This document shows, in pieces, positions 1 through 8,709 of a DNA stretch of 64,000 nt. The translations under genes and the position numbers were made by a program. Numbering within the stretch: position 1 is the first letter of the stretch; each line of letters opens with the position of its first letter. The notes under the pieces are model-generated. The model saw only the letters and a list, made by a program, of their open reading frames with translations. It ran no database searches and was not told where the DNA came from. Location of the stretch: positions 1,013,806 to 1,077,805 of the forward strand of contig JAEPNP010000001.1 of NCBI GenBank assembly GCA_017643395.1, in the 5' to 3' direction. Origin of the DNA: Rhodothermales bacterium (lineage in GTDB: Bacteria > Bacteroidota > Rhodothermia > Rhodothermales > UBA10348).

Positions 1-1527
1 CCATGGCGCTCCGACGCCGGCGATCCGGTAGAACGCGCTGACTGCGTCCAGGCTGCCACTCGTGATCTGCACCTCAAACTGCTGACCGGCCGGGCATGCC
101 AGGGCGGCCACGACGTTGTAGGTGGACAGGTCGGAGAGTGCCGGCATCGTCAGACTTGAGGTGCCAGTAAGCGGACTCGCGAAGGTCACATCCACGGTTT
201 CCGACGAGCCGGAGTACACGGCGCGCAGCGTGTAGGTCGTATTGTTGACCACGCGGTAGTCCCCTCCGGCGTTGAGCAGCGTCGACAGCTTGTAACTACC
301 GTTCCGGATACTCTTCGTGGCGGTGAGGTTGATGCCGTTGCCAATCAGGTTGAGTACGATGTTCTTGGTACCGCTGATTCCGGCGAACGTGACGCTATGG
401 TCCAGCGGACCGGACGACGTCAAGGCGGTCTGGAAACGCACGCTGAAGAAAATTCCGCCAGCGGGGTTGCCAATCGCGCCTGTGTCAATCACACCGGTCG
501 AACCGGTTCCGCCACCGAGGCAGAGGTCCGCTTTCAGACCCGCGCCGTCTTCTTCGACCTGAACGGTTCCGACCTGATTGGTCTGTCCATCGGCCGGAGT
601 GAAGGCAAACACGTCAAAAAAGAGAGCCTGTCCACTGGCGACGATCAGATCGTAGATCGCGCGCTGGGCAGGGTCGCTATTGCGGATCGTGATGGTTGCT
701 CCGCCGACGCAGACTCCGGCCGATTTCGAGGCCACGCCACCGCTACTGGCAGGCTGAACCGTCACGGCCACATTGCCGGCGCGGTCGACGAGCTTGAAGT
801 AAGCCGCGCCAGCAACGGCCTGATTGGAGCCGTCGGCACCCAGGCGCACCTTGGCAGGAAGCGCCTGAAGGCCCGTGGCCGAGTCATAGCTCTTGAGCTC
901 AGTCGTAAGCTGACCCGTCAGTGGAGTGCCCGCCGCGGTGAGGGGGCGCGCACCCTGAGGCACGGTAACCGATGCTGTTGCAGTGCTCTGCGCGGACTGC
1001 TGGGTCTGCACGGTCACCGTCTGCTGCACATTGCCGGATGCGTCCGAGGAACCGCTGTTGTCCTGCGCAACCGCGGTTCCGCGTGCGGCCGTGGCCGTGA
1101 CATTCTCGCTGTTGAGACTTACCGAGAACTGGGTGTCCCCGGTTTCGGTGATCTCGACGGTTACGGTTTCGTCAAAGTATCCGTCGGCCTCGGCCGTCAC
1201 AGTGATCTCGACCGGAGCGCTTTCCGAGGGTGTCACCGAATTCTGGATACCGAATGTGACCACGCCGTCTTCGGCGTTGATTTCCGTCAGCGGATCCGAG
1301 TAGGCGTCAATGACCGTGCCCGCTCCTGACCCGGAGAAGCTGAGACGCGCGGCCACCAGTTCGCCGGTTGCGTTGTCCGTTACGATGCCGTTGACCACCG
1401 TGTTGATGGGCTCCAGCTCGATGATGATGTCAAAGTTGTCGAAGGCGTCCTCGGCGGCCTGGAAATCGCAACCGGCAAGGCCGATGGCTACCAGGAAGGC
1501 GAGCGCGGTAGAAGTAATCTTCTTCAT
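1..1527 (-). CDS. Secreted lipoprotein with carboxypeptidase-regulatory-like repeat (3' end outside window)
   Basis: An open frame runs from ATG 1527 to the window edge (509 codons, no stop), so the C-terminus is missing. The N-terminus MKKITSTALAFLVAIGLAGC is a lipoprotein signal peptide with lipobox LAGC and lipidated Cys20. Residues about 40-120 look like a carboxypeptidase-regulatory/Ig-like beta domain (VNGIVTDNATGELVAARLSF). A Ser/Thr/Gln-rich linker and further beta-rich sequence follow. There is no catalytic motif. Its role is unknown; it is probably a surface or periplasmic lipoprotein. The outer-membrane protein gene lies directly upstream in the same direction (40 bp gap), so the two may be cotranscribed. 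Family assignment is only moderate. Confidence 0.75.
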   Translation of the reverse strand, partial: MKKITSTALAFLVAIGLAGCDFQAAEDAFDNFDIIIELEPINTVVNGIVTDNATGELVAARLSFSGSGAGTVIDAYSDPLTEINAEDGVVTFGIQNSVTPSESAPVEITVTAEADGYFDETVTVEITETGDTQFSVSLNSENVTATAARGTAVAQDNSGSSDASGNVQQTVTVQTQQSAQSTATASVTVPQGARPLTAAGTPLTGQLTTELKSYDSATGLQALPAKVRLGADGSNQAVAGAAYFKLVDRAGNVAVTVQPASSGGVASKSAGVCVGGATITIRNSDPAQRAIYDLIVASGQALFFDVFAFTPADGQTNQVGTVQVEEDGAGLKADLCLGGGTGSTGVIDTGAIGNPAGGIFFSVRFQTALTSSGPLDHSVTFAGISGTKNIVLNLIGNGINLTATKSIRNGSYKLSTLLNAGGDYRVVNNTTYTLRAVYSGSSETVDVTFASPLTGTSSLTMPALSDLSTYNVVAALACPAGQQFEVQITSGSLDAVSAFYRIAGVGAPW

Positions 1528-1566
1528 GATGTGTGTCGCTAAATCGTTGCTGCGCTTTCCGAGGGG

Positions 1567-2235
1567 TTAGAGTCTGATGGCCAGGCCGAGTGAGACGACC
1601 GGATACCACTGGAAGCTTTCGATGCCCTCATTGAGCGTCGCTTCCTGGTCGGTGGAGGCGGTCGGAGCCAACAGGCCGTCCGCCACGAGATCGATTTCTG
1701 GAGAGCCCGTGTAGAGCGTACCCACGTCAAACAGGAATCCGACGCGCTTGGTGCCGGCAACCCGGCCGAAGCCGAGTCCAACGTAGGGGGCCACACTGCT
1801 GGGATGGGACACCGTCATGCCCATCGACCCCATGCGCTGGGGCGTAAACACCTTGCCGTCACAGACTCCGCCCGCATCCTCGTCGCCGAAGCAGTAGGAC
1901 TCGGTGGGCGTTCCCTGTCCGGAAACCTCGAACAGGTTCACGGTGATGCCGCCGGAGAGGCGAATCAGGTTGTTGAACGGGTGGAAGTCGACGATAGCAC
2001 CGATGGCACCGACCGTGGCTTCTGCGTCGAAGGAGACGGTGACCTCCTCATCGAGCTCTTCCGTCGTGGTGTAGGTGTACGTGGAGCCAGTAGCGCGAAG
2101 TGCCAGTTTCGGACTCAGCTTGTAAGCCACTTCCACGCCCGGACCCAGGGTTCCGGCACGCACAGCGACGCCTATCTGGGCGGTTGCGGGCAGCGTAATC
2201 ATGGCCGCAATCGCGGCCAGCAAGAGACGTTTCAT
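1567..2235 (-). CDS. Outer-membrane beta-barrel protein
   Basis: A 222-residue protein. I start it at the ATG that begins a clear signal peptide (MKRLLLAAIAAMITLPATAQ), not 18 codons upstream. The mature part alternates hydrophobic and polar residues, has aromatic strand ends and finishes in VVSLGLAIRL, as expected of a small barrel of the OmpW/OmpA-barrel kind. Two cysteines in an extracellular-type loop (SYCFGDEDAGGVC) could form a disulfide. No specific transporter motif is visible, so the function is unknown. It precedes the lipoprotein gene on the same strand. A TAGTTTCG box on the minus strand at 2314-2321 could be its promoter element. Confidence 0.7.
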   Translation of the reverse strand: MKRLLLAAIAAMITLPATAQIGVAVRAGTLGPGVEVAYKLSPKLALRATGSTYTYTTTEELDEEVTVSFDAEATVGAIGAIVDFHPFNNLIRLSGGITVNLFEVSGQGTPTESYCFGDEDAGGVCDGKVFTPQRMGSMGMTVSHPSSVAPYVGLGFGRVAGTKRVGFLFDVGTLYTGSPEIDLVADGLLAPTASTDQEATLNEGIESFQWYPVVSLGLAIRL

Positions 2236-2313
2236 TGGAGCGTATGCGGACTGCGATGACCCGGGCATGGTAGTCCTCAGGGAGAACACTCACAAACCGG
2301 GTTTGGCGCGGAC

Positions 2314-2321
2314 CGAAACTA
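2314..2321 (-). promoter_or_regulatory. Possible -7 box (TAGTTTCG) for the outer-membrane protein gene
   Basis: Read on the minus strand, the sequence is TAGTTTCG, a fit to TAnnTTnG, related to the Bacteroidota -7 element TAnnTTTG. It lies about 80 bp before the ATG at 2235 in an AT-richer patch. No good TTTG -33 partner is visible, so this is tentative. Confidence 0.25.
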
Positions 2322-2366
2322 TTTTGTTAACGAACTGGCGGCTGCCGGTCCTGAAGACAAGGGGTG

Positions 2367-2401
2367 AGTCGGGTGTATCGTCGGGCAGGTACCCGACTTA
2401 A
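2367..2401. terminator. Inverted repeat between divergently ordered units
   Basis: The arms AGTCGGGT and ACCCGACT form an 8-bp perfect stem with a GC-rich loop that can itself fold. It sits 80 bp downstream of the anti-sigma gene (minus strand) and upstream of the outer-membrane protein gene. It is a plausible transcription terminator, but there is no clear T-run. Confidence 0.3.
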
Positions 2402-2481
2402 AGCCTTGTCTTGAACGCGAGACCCCACGGCGGGGCGGGCCATCGCAAGTGCGCAATCGGCCTGTTTCGCGCCCTGAACGA

Positions 2482-3225
2482 CTAGGAGGCGGGAGCAATC
2501 GCCGCTTGCAGGGCGGCCGGCAGCCGTTCCGCAGGGATGCCGCGAAGAATCTGTGCGGCCTGCTCACGGCGTCCGAGCAGCACCTTGATTCTCGCCCGCT
2601 CCAGGCGAATCTGCTCGCCAGTCAGGTCACGGATTTGGGCCTCCGCCGACAACAACAGATCCTCGTCATATCGTGGCCACAGTCCCAGGGTGGTGCTTCT
2701 GGAGTCCCGGATGAGTCCTCGGGCGCGCTCCAGGGGACTCTGGGAACTGCCCCGGGTGGGACCCTCCAGTCGGTGCAGCTCCCACACGGCGTGCATGTCA
2801 CGACTCTGCCAGGAGCTGAACGCACCCTGCGCCAGAATCAGAAGCGCCAGGGCTGCCGCGACCGGTAGTGCCCGACGCCGCCGTCTTGGCGTGCCGCCTG
2901 AGAGACTGTTGAATTGTGCCTCCGCGGCGCCGGGCGGATCCAGCCGACGGAGTTCCTCCTGGTGCACCGCCGCCTGGATGCGGTCGCGCAGGCGTTCCTG
3001 CCACCCGGGTCGCACCGAACCCGATGTCTCCACCAGCACCGCCAACAGTTCGACTGCCTCGGTTCGATCCAGCTCCAACCCTCGGTCCAGGCGTTCCCGA
3101 AGGCGCTCGGAGTCGGCTATCTCCGCCTCAGCCTCCGGGCGACCGGCGGCCATTGCGCGCAACTCGGCCTGCTCCTCTTCAGGCAGAAACGCCGTCAGCA
3201 GCCAGTGGGGATGGTGGTCCGTCAT
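2482..3225 (-). CDS. Putative anti-sigma factor, single-pass membrane protein
   Basis: A 247-residue protein with a charged, helical N-terminal part (1-115), one transmembrane helix after an Arg-rich stretch (about 119-136), and a C-terminal region rich in Glu/Arg helices. Its start codon overlaps the stop of the sigma-factor gene (ATGA, 3222-3225), so the two are translationally coupled. A cytoplasmic domain plus one TM helix directly behind an ECF sigma gene is the usual anti-sigma arrangement. No zinc-binding (ZAS) HxxxCxxC motif is present, so it would be a non-ZAS type. The role is inferred mainly from context. Confidence 0.55.
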   Translation of the reverse strand: MTDHHPHWLLTAFLPEEEQAELRAMAAGRPEAEAEIADSERLRERLDRGLELDRTEAVELLAVLVETSGSVRPGWQERLRDRIQAAVHQEELRRLDPPGAAEAQFNSLSGGTPRRRRRALPVAAALALLILAQGAFSSWQSRDMHAVWELHRLEGPTRGSSQSPLERARGLIRDSRSTTLGLWPRYDEDLLLSAEAQIRDLTGEQIRLERARIKVLLGRREQAAQILRGIPAERLPAALQAAIAPAS

Positions 3226-3896
3226 GAACCCTTTGACACGTGAGCCCGCGTTTCATAACCCAGGGCCTCTCTAAGCGCCCGGTCCTGCCGGAGACGTTGA
3301 AGGCCTCGATGCACGTACGTGCGTACGCTGGCGATCCCCATCCCAAGGCGCTCGGAGATGACCTCATAGCTCAGTTCCTGCACCACTCGGAGCCGGACCG
3401 GAATCCGCAGGTAAGTCGGCAACCTCGCGATGGCCACGTCCAGCGCCGTGGCGCGCATGGCATGATCCAGGACCTGGTCCACGTCTGTCTCTCCTGACGG
3501 CTCTGCGATGCGATCCACCGAGATGTGGTCCGGATATCGACCGACAAAATTGAGAAAGGTGTTCCTGCACACCACAATCACCCACCGAGGGTACCGCCTT
3601 CCGTCCAAAATGGCCTCTCGGCCTTGCTCAATCTTGCGGAATGCGCGCTCTACGACCATGTCCAGGTCACCGGACGAGTGACGCACGGAGGAGCGCATGA
3701 ACTTCATCAGGAAGTACCTCCGCACATAGCAGTAGGTCCACAAATCCACGAGGTGCTGCAGGCCGGCTGAGGGCTTCTGTCGCCATTCCTCATAGACGTC
3801 ACCAACCGCATCGCCGTCATCCAGACTGAATGGAAGACGGGCGATGAGGTCATCGAGTCTTCCGAGGCTCTTGCGATGGGTTCGTTGGAAGCGCAT
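3222..3896 (-). CDS. ECF-type RNA polymerase sigma factor
   Basis: A 224-residue sigma-70-family protein. Region 2 lies around residues 60-115 (YFLMKFMR, then a DMVVERAFRKI-like helix and RYPRWVIVVCRNTFLNF). Region 4 is near the C-terminus: LPTYLRIPVRLRVVQELSYE followed by the helix-turn-helix ISERLGMGIASVRTYVHRGL. An N-terminal extension of about 50 residues is longer than in typical ECF sigmas. It is the first gene of a two-gene unit with the anti-sigma gene. It probably directs a membrane-stress or envelope regulon; the target is unknown. Confidence 0.75.
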   Translation of the reverse strand: MRFQRTHRKSLGRLDDLIARLPFSLDDGDAVGDVYEEWRQKPSAGLQHLVDLWTYCYVRRYFLMKFMRSSVRHSSGDLDMVVERAFRKIEQGREAILDGRRYPRWVIVVCRNTFLNFVGRYPDHISVDRIAEPSGETDVDQVLDHAMRATALDVAIARLPTYLRIPVRLRVVQELSYEVISERLGMGIASVRTYVHRGLQRLRQDRALREALGYETRAHVSKGS

Positions 3897-4087
3897 GGTG
3901 GGGCGGGTCTCACAGCTATAGAGGCCCCGGACATGGAATATGTATCAAGAAACCCGGGCAAACATCCATTTCTGCAAACTCATGCGTGTCAAAGGCGTGT
4001 ATCGCGGCCTTGCGGGCGGTTTCGGTTGCTGAAGTGACTCTGAGATTCGTATTCTGCGAGGCTGCGGCATTTCCCACCGCCGCATCT

Positions 4088-4104
4088 CCCGACCTTAGGT
4101 CGGG
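4088..4104 (+). promoter_or_regulatory. Hairpin in the rplM leader
   Basis: A perfect 7-bp stem with loop TTA (CCCGACC TTA GGTCGGG) ends 44 bp before the rplM ATG. A second GCCGG/CCGGC hairpin follows just before the start. Leaders of rplM-rpsI operons often carry autoregulatory structures; that role here is inference. Confidence 0.3.
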
Positions 4105-4148
4105 CATCAAGGAAGCAGTACGCCGGTACCCGTGCCGGCCCTCCACGC

Positions 4149-4592
4149 ATGCAAGTCAATTCATTCAAGACAGTCAGTGCCCGGGCACAGGACGTAGACC
4201 GCAAATGGTACGTGGTCGACGCCGAGAACCAGGTGGTCGGTCGCCTGGCCTCCAAGGTGGCCTCGATTCTGCGCGGCAAGCACAAGCCCACCTTTACTCC
4301 GCATGTCGATACCGGTGACTATGTCGTCGTGATCAACGCGGACAAGGTCCGGTTCACCGGTAATAAGGAGACGGCAAAGGAGTACTTCCGCCACACCGGG
4401 TATCCCGGTGGCGGTCGCACGCGCACGCCTCGCGAAGTCCGTGAGCGCAAGCCCACCTTTATCGTCGAGAACGCAGTCAAGGGTATGCTGCCCAAGGGCC
4501 CGTTGGGTCGGCAGATGCTCAAGAAGCTGAAAACCTACGCGGGGTCCGAGCATCCCCATGAGGCCCAGCAGCCCGAAACGCTGGCCCTATAA
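4149..4592 (+). CDS. rplM: 50S ribosomal protein L13
   Basis: A 147-residue L13, normal length for the family. It contains the signatures [40 protein letters not shown] and [21 protein letters not shown]. It binds 23S rRNA early in large-subunit assembly. It is followed after 5 bp by rpsI, the near-universal L13-S9 pair, and opens a run of translation genes (rpsB, tsf, pyrH, frr). The leader contains a hairpin that may control the operon. Confidence 0.98.
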   Translation: MQVNSFKTVSARAQDVDRKWYVVDAENQVVGRLASKVASILRGKHKPTFTPHVDTGDYVVVINADKVRFTGNKETAKEYFRHTGYPGGGRTRTPREVRERKPTFIVENAVKGMLPKGPLGRQMLKKLKTYAGSEHPHEAQQPETLAL

Positions 4593-4597
4593 GCACT

Positions 4598-4993
4598 ATG
4601 GCAGCAATCAATCAGCACCAGGCCGTGGGTCGACGCAAGACGTCGGTTGCCCGCGTGTACCTGCGCCCCGGCAAAGGCAAGATCCAGATCAACCACCGGG
4701 ATCTGAACACCTACTTCCCGCTCGCGTGGCGTCAGCGCGCCATCACGTCTCCCTTTGAGGTCACCGGCACGTCCGGGCAGTTCGACCTCGTGGTGAACGT
4801 GAAAGGCGGCGGCCTCACCGGCCAGGCAGAGGCCATCCGCATGGGTGTCGCCCGTGCGCTGGTCGACCTGGACGAGGACCACCGGAAAGCACTGCGCGAT
4901 GCCGGCTTCATGACGCGTGACCCCCGCATGGTCGAGCGTAAGAAGTATGGACAGCCGAAAGCGCGCAAACGCTTCCAGTTCTCCAAGCGCTAG
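4598..4993 (+). CDS. rpsI: 30S ribosomal protein S9
   Basis: A 131-residue S9. The N-terminal half has AVGRRKTSVARVYLRPG, the middle GGGLTGQAEAIRMGVARAL, and the C-terminus is the basic tail KKYGQPKARKRFQFSKR. The tail ends in the conserved FSKR that reaches the P-site tRNA. The gene follows rplM by 5 bp and is cotranscribed with it. Confidence 0.98.
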   Translation: MAAINQHQAVGRRKTSVARVYLRPGKGKIQINHRDLNTYFPLAWRQRAITSPFEVTGTSGQFDLVVNVKGGGLTGQAEAIRMGVARALVDLDEDHRKALRDAGFMTRDPRMVERKKYGQPKARKRFQFSKR

Positions 4994-5127
4994 GAATCAC
5001 CCGCCGGGACGGCCGGGTCACGCCGTCTCAATTCATCACTCATGCGGCCCGATGGGCTCGGGGGTGGCCGGCTCAGCCGGTTCCCGGGTTCGCGTGACGG
5101 CTGCAGCGGACAAAACCAACAGAAAGC

Positions 5128-5913
5128 ATGTCGGAAACCACTCCGCAGCATCGCGCCGAAATCGACGCGCTGCTCAAGGCCGGTACACACTTCGGCCACC
5201 TCACGAGTCGGTGGAATCCCAAGATGCGCTCCTTCATCTTCATGGAGCGGAACGGGATCCACATCATCGATCTCACCCAGACCCAGCGGTACCTGGACGC
5301 AGCAGCCAACGCGGCCTCCAGGTTCTCCAAGCGTGGCAAGCGCATCCTGTTCACGGGTACCAAGAAGCAGGCGCGCGATATCATCCGGAAGTACGCCAAG
5401 GAGTGCGGCAGCCCGTACGTGGTTGAGCGCTGGCTTGGCGGCACGCTGACCAACTTCCAGACCATCCGCAAGAGCATCCGCCGCATGGAGGATCTCGCCA
5501 AGATGGAGGATGACGGAACGCTGGACCAGCTGAAGAAGAAGGAGCGCCTCATGAAGCGGCGCGAGCGCGAGAAGCTGGAGAAGGTGCTCTCGGGTATTCA
5601 GGACATGGCCCGCCTGCCCGGTGCCCTGTTCATCGTGGACATCAACCGCGAGCACATCGCCGTCAAGGAAGCCAAACGCCTCGGAATTCCGATTATCGCC
5701 ATCGTGGACACGAACTGTGATCCGGACGTGGTCGATTTCCCGATTCCGGCAAACGATGACGCCCAGCGTTCCATCGAGCTCATCACCTCCGTGATCGCCA
5801 GCGCAGTGAGCGAAGGCTCCAAGGAGAAGGACATCCAGGACGCAGCGGCCAAGGCGGAGAAGGAGTCCCGCAAGGCTGAGGCGGAGCAGATGGCCGAAGA
5901 AGCCAAGGCATAA
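5128..5913 (+). CDS. rpsB: 30S ribosomal protein S2
   Basis: A 261-residue S2. Diagnostic stretches are [19 protein letters not shown], the [12 protein letters not shown] region, and [21 protein letters not shown] coiled-coil-like acidic/basic tail ([18 protein letters not shown]) extends the C-terminus beyond the E. coli protein. Its partner tsf follows 44 bp downstream, the standard rpsB-tsf order. Confidence 0.98.
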   Translation: MSETTPQHRAEIDALLKAGTHFGHLTSRWNPKMRSFIFMERNGIHIIDLTQTQRYLDAAANAASRFSKRGKRILFTGTKKQARDIIRKYAKECGSPYVVERWLGGTLTNFQTIRKSIRRMEDLAKMEDDGTLDQLKKKERLMKRREREKLEKVLSGIQDMARLPGALFIVDINREHIAVKEAKRLGIPIIAIVDTNCDPDVVDFPIPANDDAQRSIELITSVIASAVSEGSKEKDIQDAAAKAEKESRKAEAEQMAEEAKA

Positions 5914-5957
5914 ACCTGTCCGGCCGGCCGGCCGGGCCCATATAGATTTCGACAGAC

Positions 5958-6788
5958 ATGGCAATCTCTGCTAAGGACGTCAAACGTCTGCGCGACGTCA
6001 CCGGCGTCGGCATGATGGACTGCAAGAAGGCGCTCGCAGAAACCAATGGCGACTTCGATGCCGCCATCGATCTGCTGCGCAAGAAGGGTCAGAAAGTGGC
6101 CGCCAAGCGTGCGGATCGCGACGCCAAGGAGGGCGTCATCGCGACGGCTTCTACCGGGGACGGCAAGACCGCCATCCTTGTGGAAGTGAACTGCGAGACG
6201 GACTTCGTGGCCCGCAACTCGGACTTCCAGGATTTCGCAGACGCCGTGGCCGCTCTCGTGCTGGCTGAGCGACCCGCGGACCAGGATGCATTGCTGGCCG
6301 CCGACTTCGGCGACGGCGAGACCCTCGGCGAAGCAATCACGCGCATGACCGGCAAGATCGGCGAGAAGATCGATGCCCGTCGTTTCGCAGTCGTGACCAA
6401 TGACGCCGGCCAGGTGGTCTCCTACATCCACCCCGGCGCCAAGCTGGGCGTGCTCGTCAATATGACGGGCGATGGGGACCTTGCTGCCGCGGGCCGGGAT
6501 GTGGCCATGCAGGTGGCCGCCCTCAACCCGATCGCGACCAATCGCGATGAGGTGCCTGATGAGGTCAAGGAGAAAGAAATGAGCATCGCTCGCGAGGCGG
6601 CCCTCAATGAAGGCAAGCCCGAGAAGATTATCGATCGCATCGCGACCGGTAAGCTGGAGCGTTACTACAAGGACCACGTGCTGGTCGAGCAGCCGTTCGT
6701 CAAGGACTCCTCCCAGACGGTGGGCGAAATGCTCAAGGGCGCCAACGCCGACGTGCACGGTTATGTGCGATTCGCCCTGGGCGGCTGA
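5958..6788 (+). CDS. tsf: Translation elongation factor Ts
   Basis: A 276-residue EF-Ts, the nucleotide exchange factor for EF-Tu. The N-terminal UBA-like domain has [19 protein letters not shown], followed by the core [13 protein letters not shown] and [10 protein letters not shown]-type helices. The C-terminus carries LLEQPFVKD-like sequence ([19 protein letters not shown]). A strong terminator hairpin begins about 20 bp after the stop. Confidence 0.98.
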   Translation: MAISAKDVKRLRDVTGVGMMDCKKALAETNGDFDAAIDLLRKKGQKVAAKRADRDAKEGVIATASTGDGKTAILVEVNCETDFVARNSDFQDFADAVAALVLAERPADQDALLAADFGDGETLGEAITRMTGKIGEKIDARRFAVVTNDAGQVVSYIHPGAKLGVLVNMTGDGDLAAAGRDVAMQVAALNPIATNRDEVPDEVKEKEMSIAREAALNEGKPEKIIDRIATGKLERYYKDHVLVEQPFVKDSSQTVGEMLKGANADVHGYVRFALGG

Positions 6789-6807
6789 ATCTCACACCCC
6801 GTCTTCG

Positions 6808-6843
6808 AAAGGGCGCTCCGGTCTCCGGGGCGCCCTTTTCTTT
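6808..6843 (+). terminator. Rho-independent terminator after tsf
   Basis: The stem AAAGGGCGC-TCCGG / CCGGG-GCGCCCTTT with loop TCT is followed by a T-rich tract (TTTTCTTT). This is a textbook intrinsic terminator closing the rplM-tsf unit. Confidence 0.85.
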
Positions 6844-6872
6844 GAATGAAACGGGCCCCCTCCCTAGATTGC
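6841..6872 (+). promoter_or_regulatory. Bacteroidota-type promoter for pyrH-frr
   Basis: TTTG (6841-6844), 20 bp, then TAGATTGC (6865-6872) fits the -33/-7 pattern TTTG-N19-21-TAnnTTnG known from Bacteroidota housekeeping sigma. It lies between the tsf terminator and the pyrH ATG (45 bp downstream). Position and sequence agree; transcription was not measured. Confidence 0.45.
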
Positions 6873-6916
6873 CGGACTTTGCGCCGGCGGCCCGCGCGGA
6901 TCCACACGCCTCACCG

Positions 6917-7663
6917 ATGAACTCCACGCTCAAGTACAAACGCATCCTTCTCAAGCTCAGCGGCGAGGCGCTGCTGGGAGAAAAGGAGTACGGCATCGAC
7001 CAGTCGGTCGTGACCCGGTACGCCGACGAGGTGCGAGAGGCCGTTGGAGCAGGTGCAGAGGTGGCGGTAGTCATCGGTGGCGGTAACATCTTTCGCGGTG
7101 TGAGCAACGCCACCGACGGTATGACCCGGTCCCATGCGGACTACATGGGGATGCTGGCCACCATGATCAACGCGATGGCGTTGCAGGATGCCTTTGACCA
7201 GCACGGCCTGAAGACCCGGCTGCAGTCGAGCATCAAGATGGAGCAGATCGCCGAGCCCTTCATTCGCCGGCGTGCCATCCGGCACCTGGAAAAAGGACGG
7301 GTGGTGATCTTCGGTGCCGGCACCGGAAACCCCTACTTCACGACCGATACGGCCGCGGCCCTGCGTGCGCTCGAGATAGATGCAGACGTGATTCTCAAGG
7401 GCACGCGCGTGGACGGCGTGTTCTCGGCGGACCCGGAAAAGGACCCCTCTGCGGAGCGCTACGACGTTATTCACGGCAGCAAGGTCATCGCCCAGAACCT
7501 GAAGGTGATGGATATGACCGCCTTTACGCTGTGCCGGGAGTCGTCCATGCCGATTATTGTCTTCAACATGAACCGGCCAGGCAATCTCATGCGTGTGCTC
7601 ACCGGAGAACGGGAGGGCACGCTGGTGCACTGGCAGCGAAACGAGGAACCTGTACAGGCCTGA
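6917..7663 (+). CDS. pyrH: UMP kinase
   Basis: A 248-residue amino-acid-kinase-fold enzyme that phosphorylates UMP to UDP in pyrimidine synthesis. It contains [32 protein letters not shown], the uridylate-binding [20 protein letters not shown], and the terminal GEREGTLV. I start at MNSTLKYKR because the 25 codons upstream overlap the promoter and terminator. frr follows after 2 bp, the usual pyrH-frr couple. Confidence 0.97.
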   Translation: MNSTLKYKRILLKLSGEALLGEKEYGIDQSVVTRYADEVREAVGAGAEVAVVIGGGNIFRGVSNATDGMTRSHADYMGMLATMINAMALQDAFDQHGLKTRLQSSIKMEQIAEPFIRRRAIRHLEKGRVVIFGAGTGNPYFTTDTAAALRALEIDADVILKGTRVDGVFSADPEKDPSAERYDVIHGSKVIAQNLKVMDMTAFTLCRESSMPIIVFNMNRPGNLMRVLTGEREGTLVHWQRNEEPVQA

Positions 7664-7665
7664 CC

Positions 7666-8235
7666 ATGCTGGACGAAAACCTCATTCTCGTACTGGACGA
7701 TGCCAAGGAGCACATGGACAAGACGCTTGACCATGTGGTAAACGAGCTGCGCACCATCCGTGCCGGCCGCGCGACGCCGAGCATGCTGGAAGGCGTGCGT
7801 GTCGACTACTACGGCAGCCAGACTCCTCTCAACCAGATGGCCAACGTCAGCGCCCCCCAGCCGGACCTGATCGTGGTGCAACCATGGGACAAGGCCTCCC
7901 TGGGCGAAATCGAACGCGCCATCATCTCGGCCAACCTGGGCCTGAACCCCAACAATGACGGGTCAATGATCCGCCTACCCGTGCCCCCTCTGTCCGAGGA
8001 GCGCCGTCGGGACCTGGTTAAGGCCGTAAAGGCACGCTGTGAGGAAGGCAAAGTCGCCATCCGCAACGTGCGCCGGCACTCCAAGGACATGATCAAGAGC
8101 ACACAGAAGGAGGAAAACCTGCCCGAGGACATGCTCTATGAGGCCGAGGATCGCCTGCAGAAGCTCACGGACTCCTATGTCGAGCGCATGGACGTGCTCC
8201 TGGGCAAGAAAGAGGAAGAGATCATGGAAGTCTAG
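7666..8235 (+). CDS. frr: Ribosome recycling factor
   Basis: A 189-residue RRF that, with EF-G, splits post-termination ribosomes. Family signatures are [40 protein letters not shown], and the C-terminal [20 protein letters not shown]. The ATG is 2 bp after the pyrH stop. A longer in-frame reading upstream lies inside pyrH and is not used. Confidence 0.98.
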   Translation: MLDENLILVLDDAKEHMDKTLDHVVNELRTIRAGRATPSMLEGVRVDYYGSQTPLNQMANVSAPQPDLIVVQPWDKASLGEIERAIISANLGLNPNNDGSMIRLPVPPLSEERRRDLVKAVKARCEEGKVAIRNVRRHSKDMIKSTQKEENLPEDMLYEAEDRLQKLTDSYVERMDVLLGKKEEEIMEV

Positions 8236-8295
8236 ACGGGCCGGTTTCCCAGCGAAACCCCCGTCACCGAGCGGCATACTTGGCCGCTCAACCCC

Positions 8296-8504
<209 letters not shown>

Positions 8505-8518
8505 CGCCTCCCCCCCAA

Positions 8519-8680
8519 GGGATCACGCGCCAAAGGCGCGTAATCCCAGCGAAGCACGCGAAGCGTGCGAGCCTCTGCCGCTTGTGGAGCTCTCGGCGTC
8601 CCCCACGCAATGTTGCCGGGGGGAGCGAAGCGACCCCCCGCAACGAGCCCGATAGCGATTCTGCGCGCGAAGCGCCGCAG
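8519..8680. repeat. Cluster of GAA-loop hairpins with four GCGAAGC cores
   Basis: Hairpins follow one another: 8519-8547 (GGGAT..ACGCGCC AAA GGCGCGT..ATCCC), 8554-8568 (GCACGC GAA GCGTGC), 8612-8644 (GTTGC..GGGGGG..CCCCCC..GCAAC), and 8661-8680 (CTGC GCGC GAA GCGC..GCAG). The heptamer GCGAAGC occurs at 8549, 8558, 8625 and 8667. This heptamer is known as an exceptionally stable DNA mini-hairpin. Together with the preceding element it fills the whole gap between tRNA-Ser and yicC; no gene is seen here. Confidence 0.75.
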
Positions 8681-8709
8681 AGAGCGCGAAACCCCGTACC
8701 TTCGCCCCC

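Noticed and set aside
397-1329. Long plus-strand open frame (310 codons) opposite the lipoprotein gene
   Set aside because: It is antisense to a frame with a clear lipoprotein signal and shows Arg/Gly/His-rich shadow composition with no recognisable domain.
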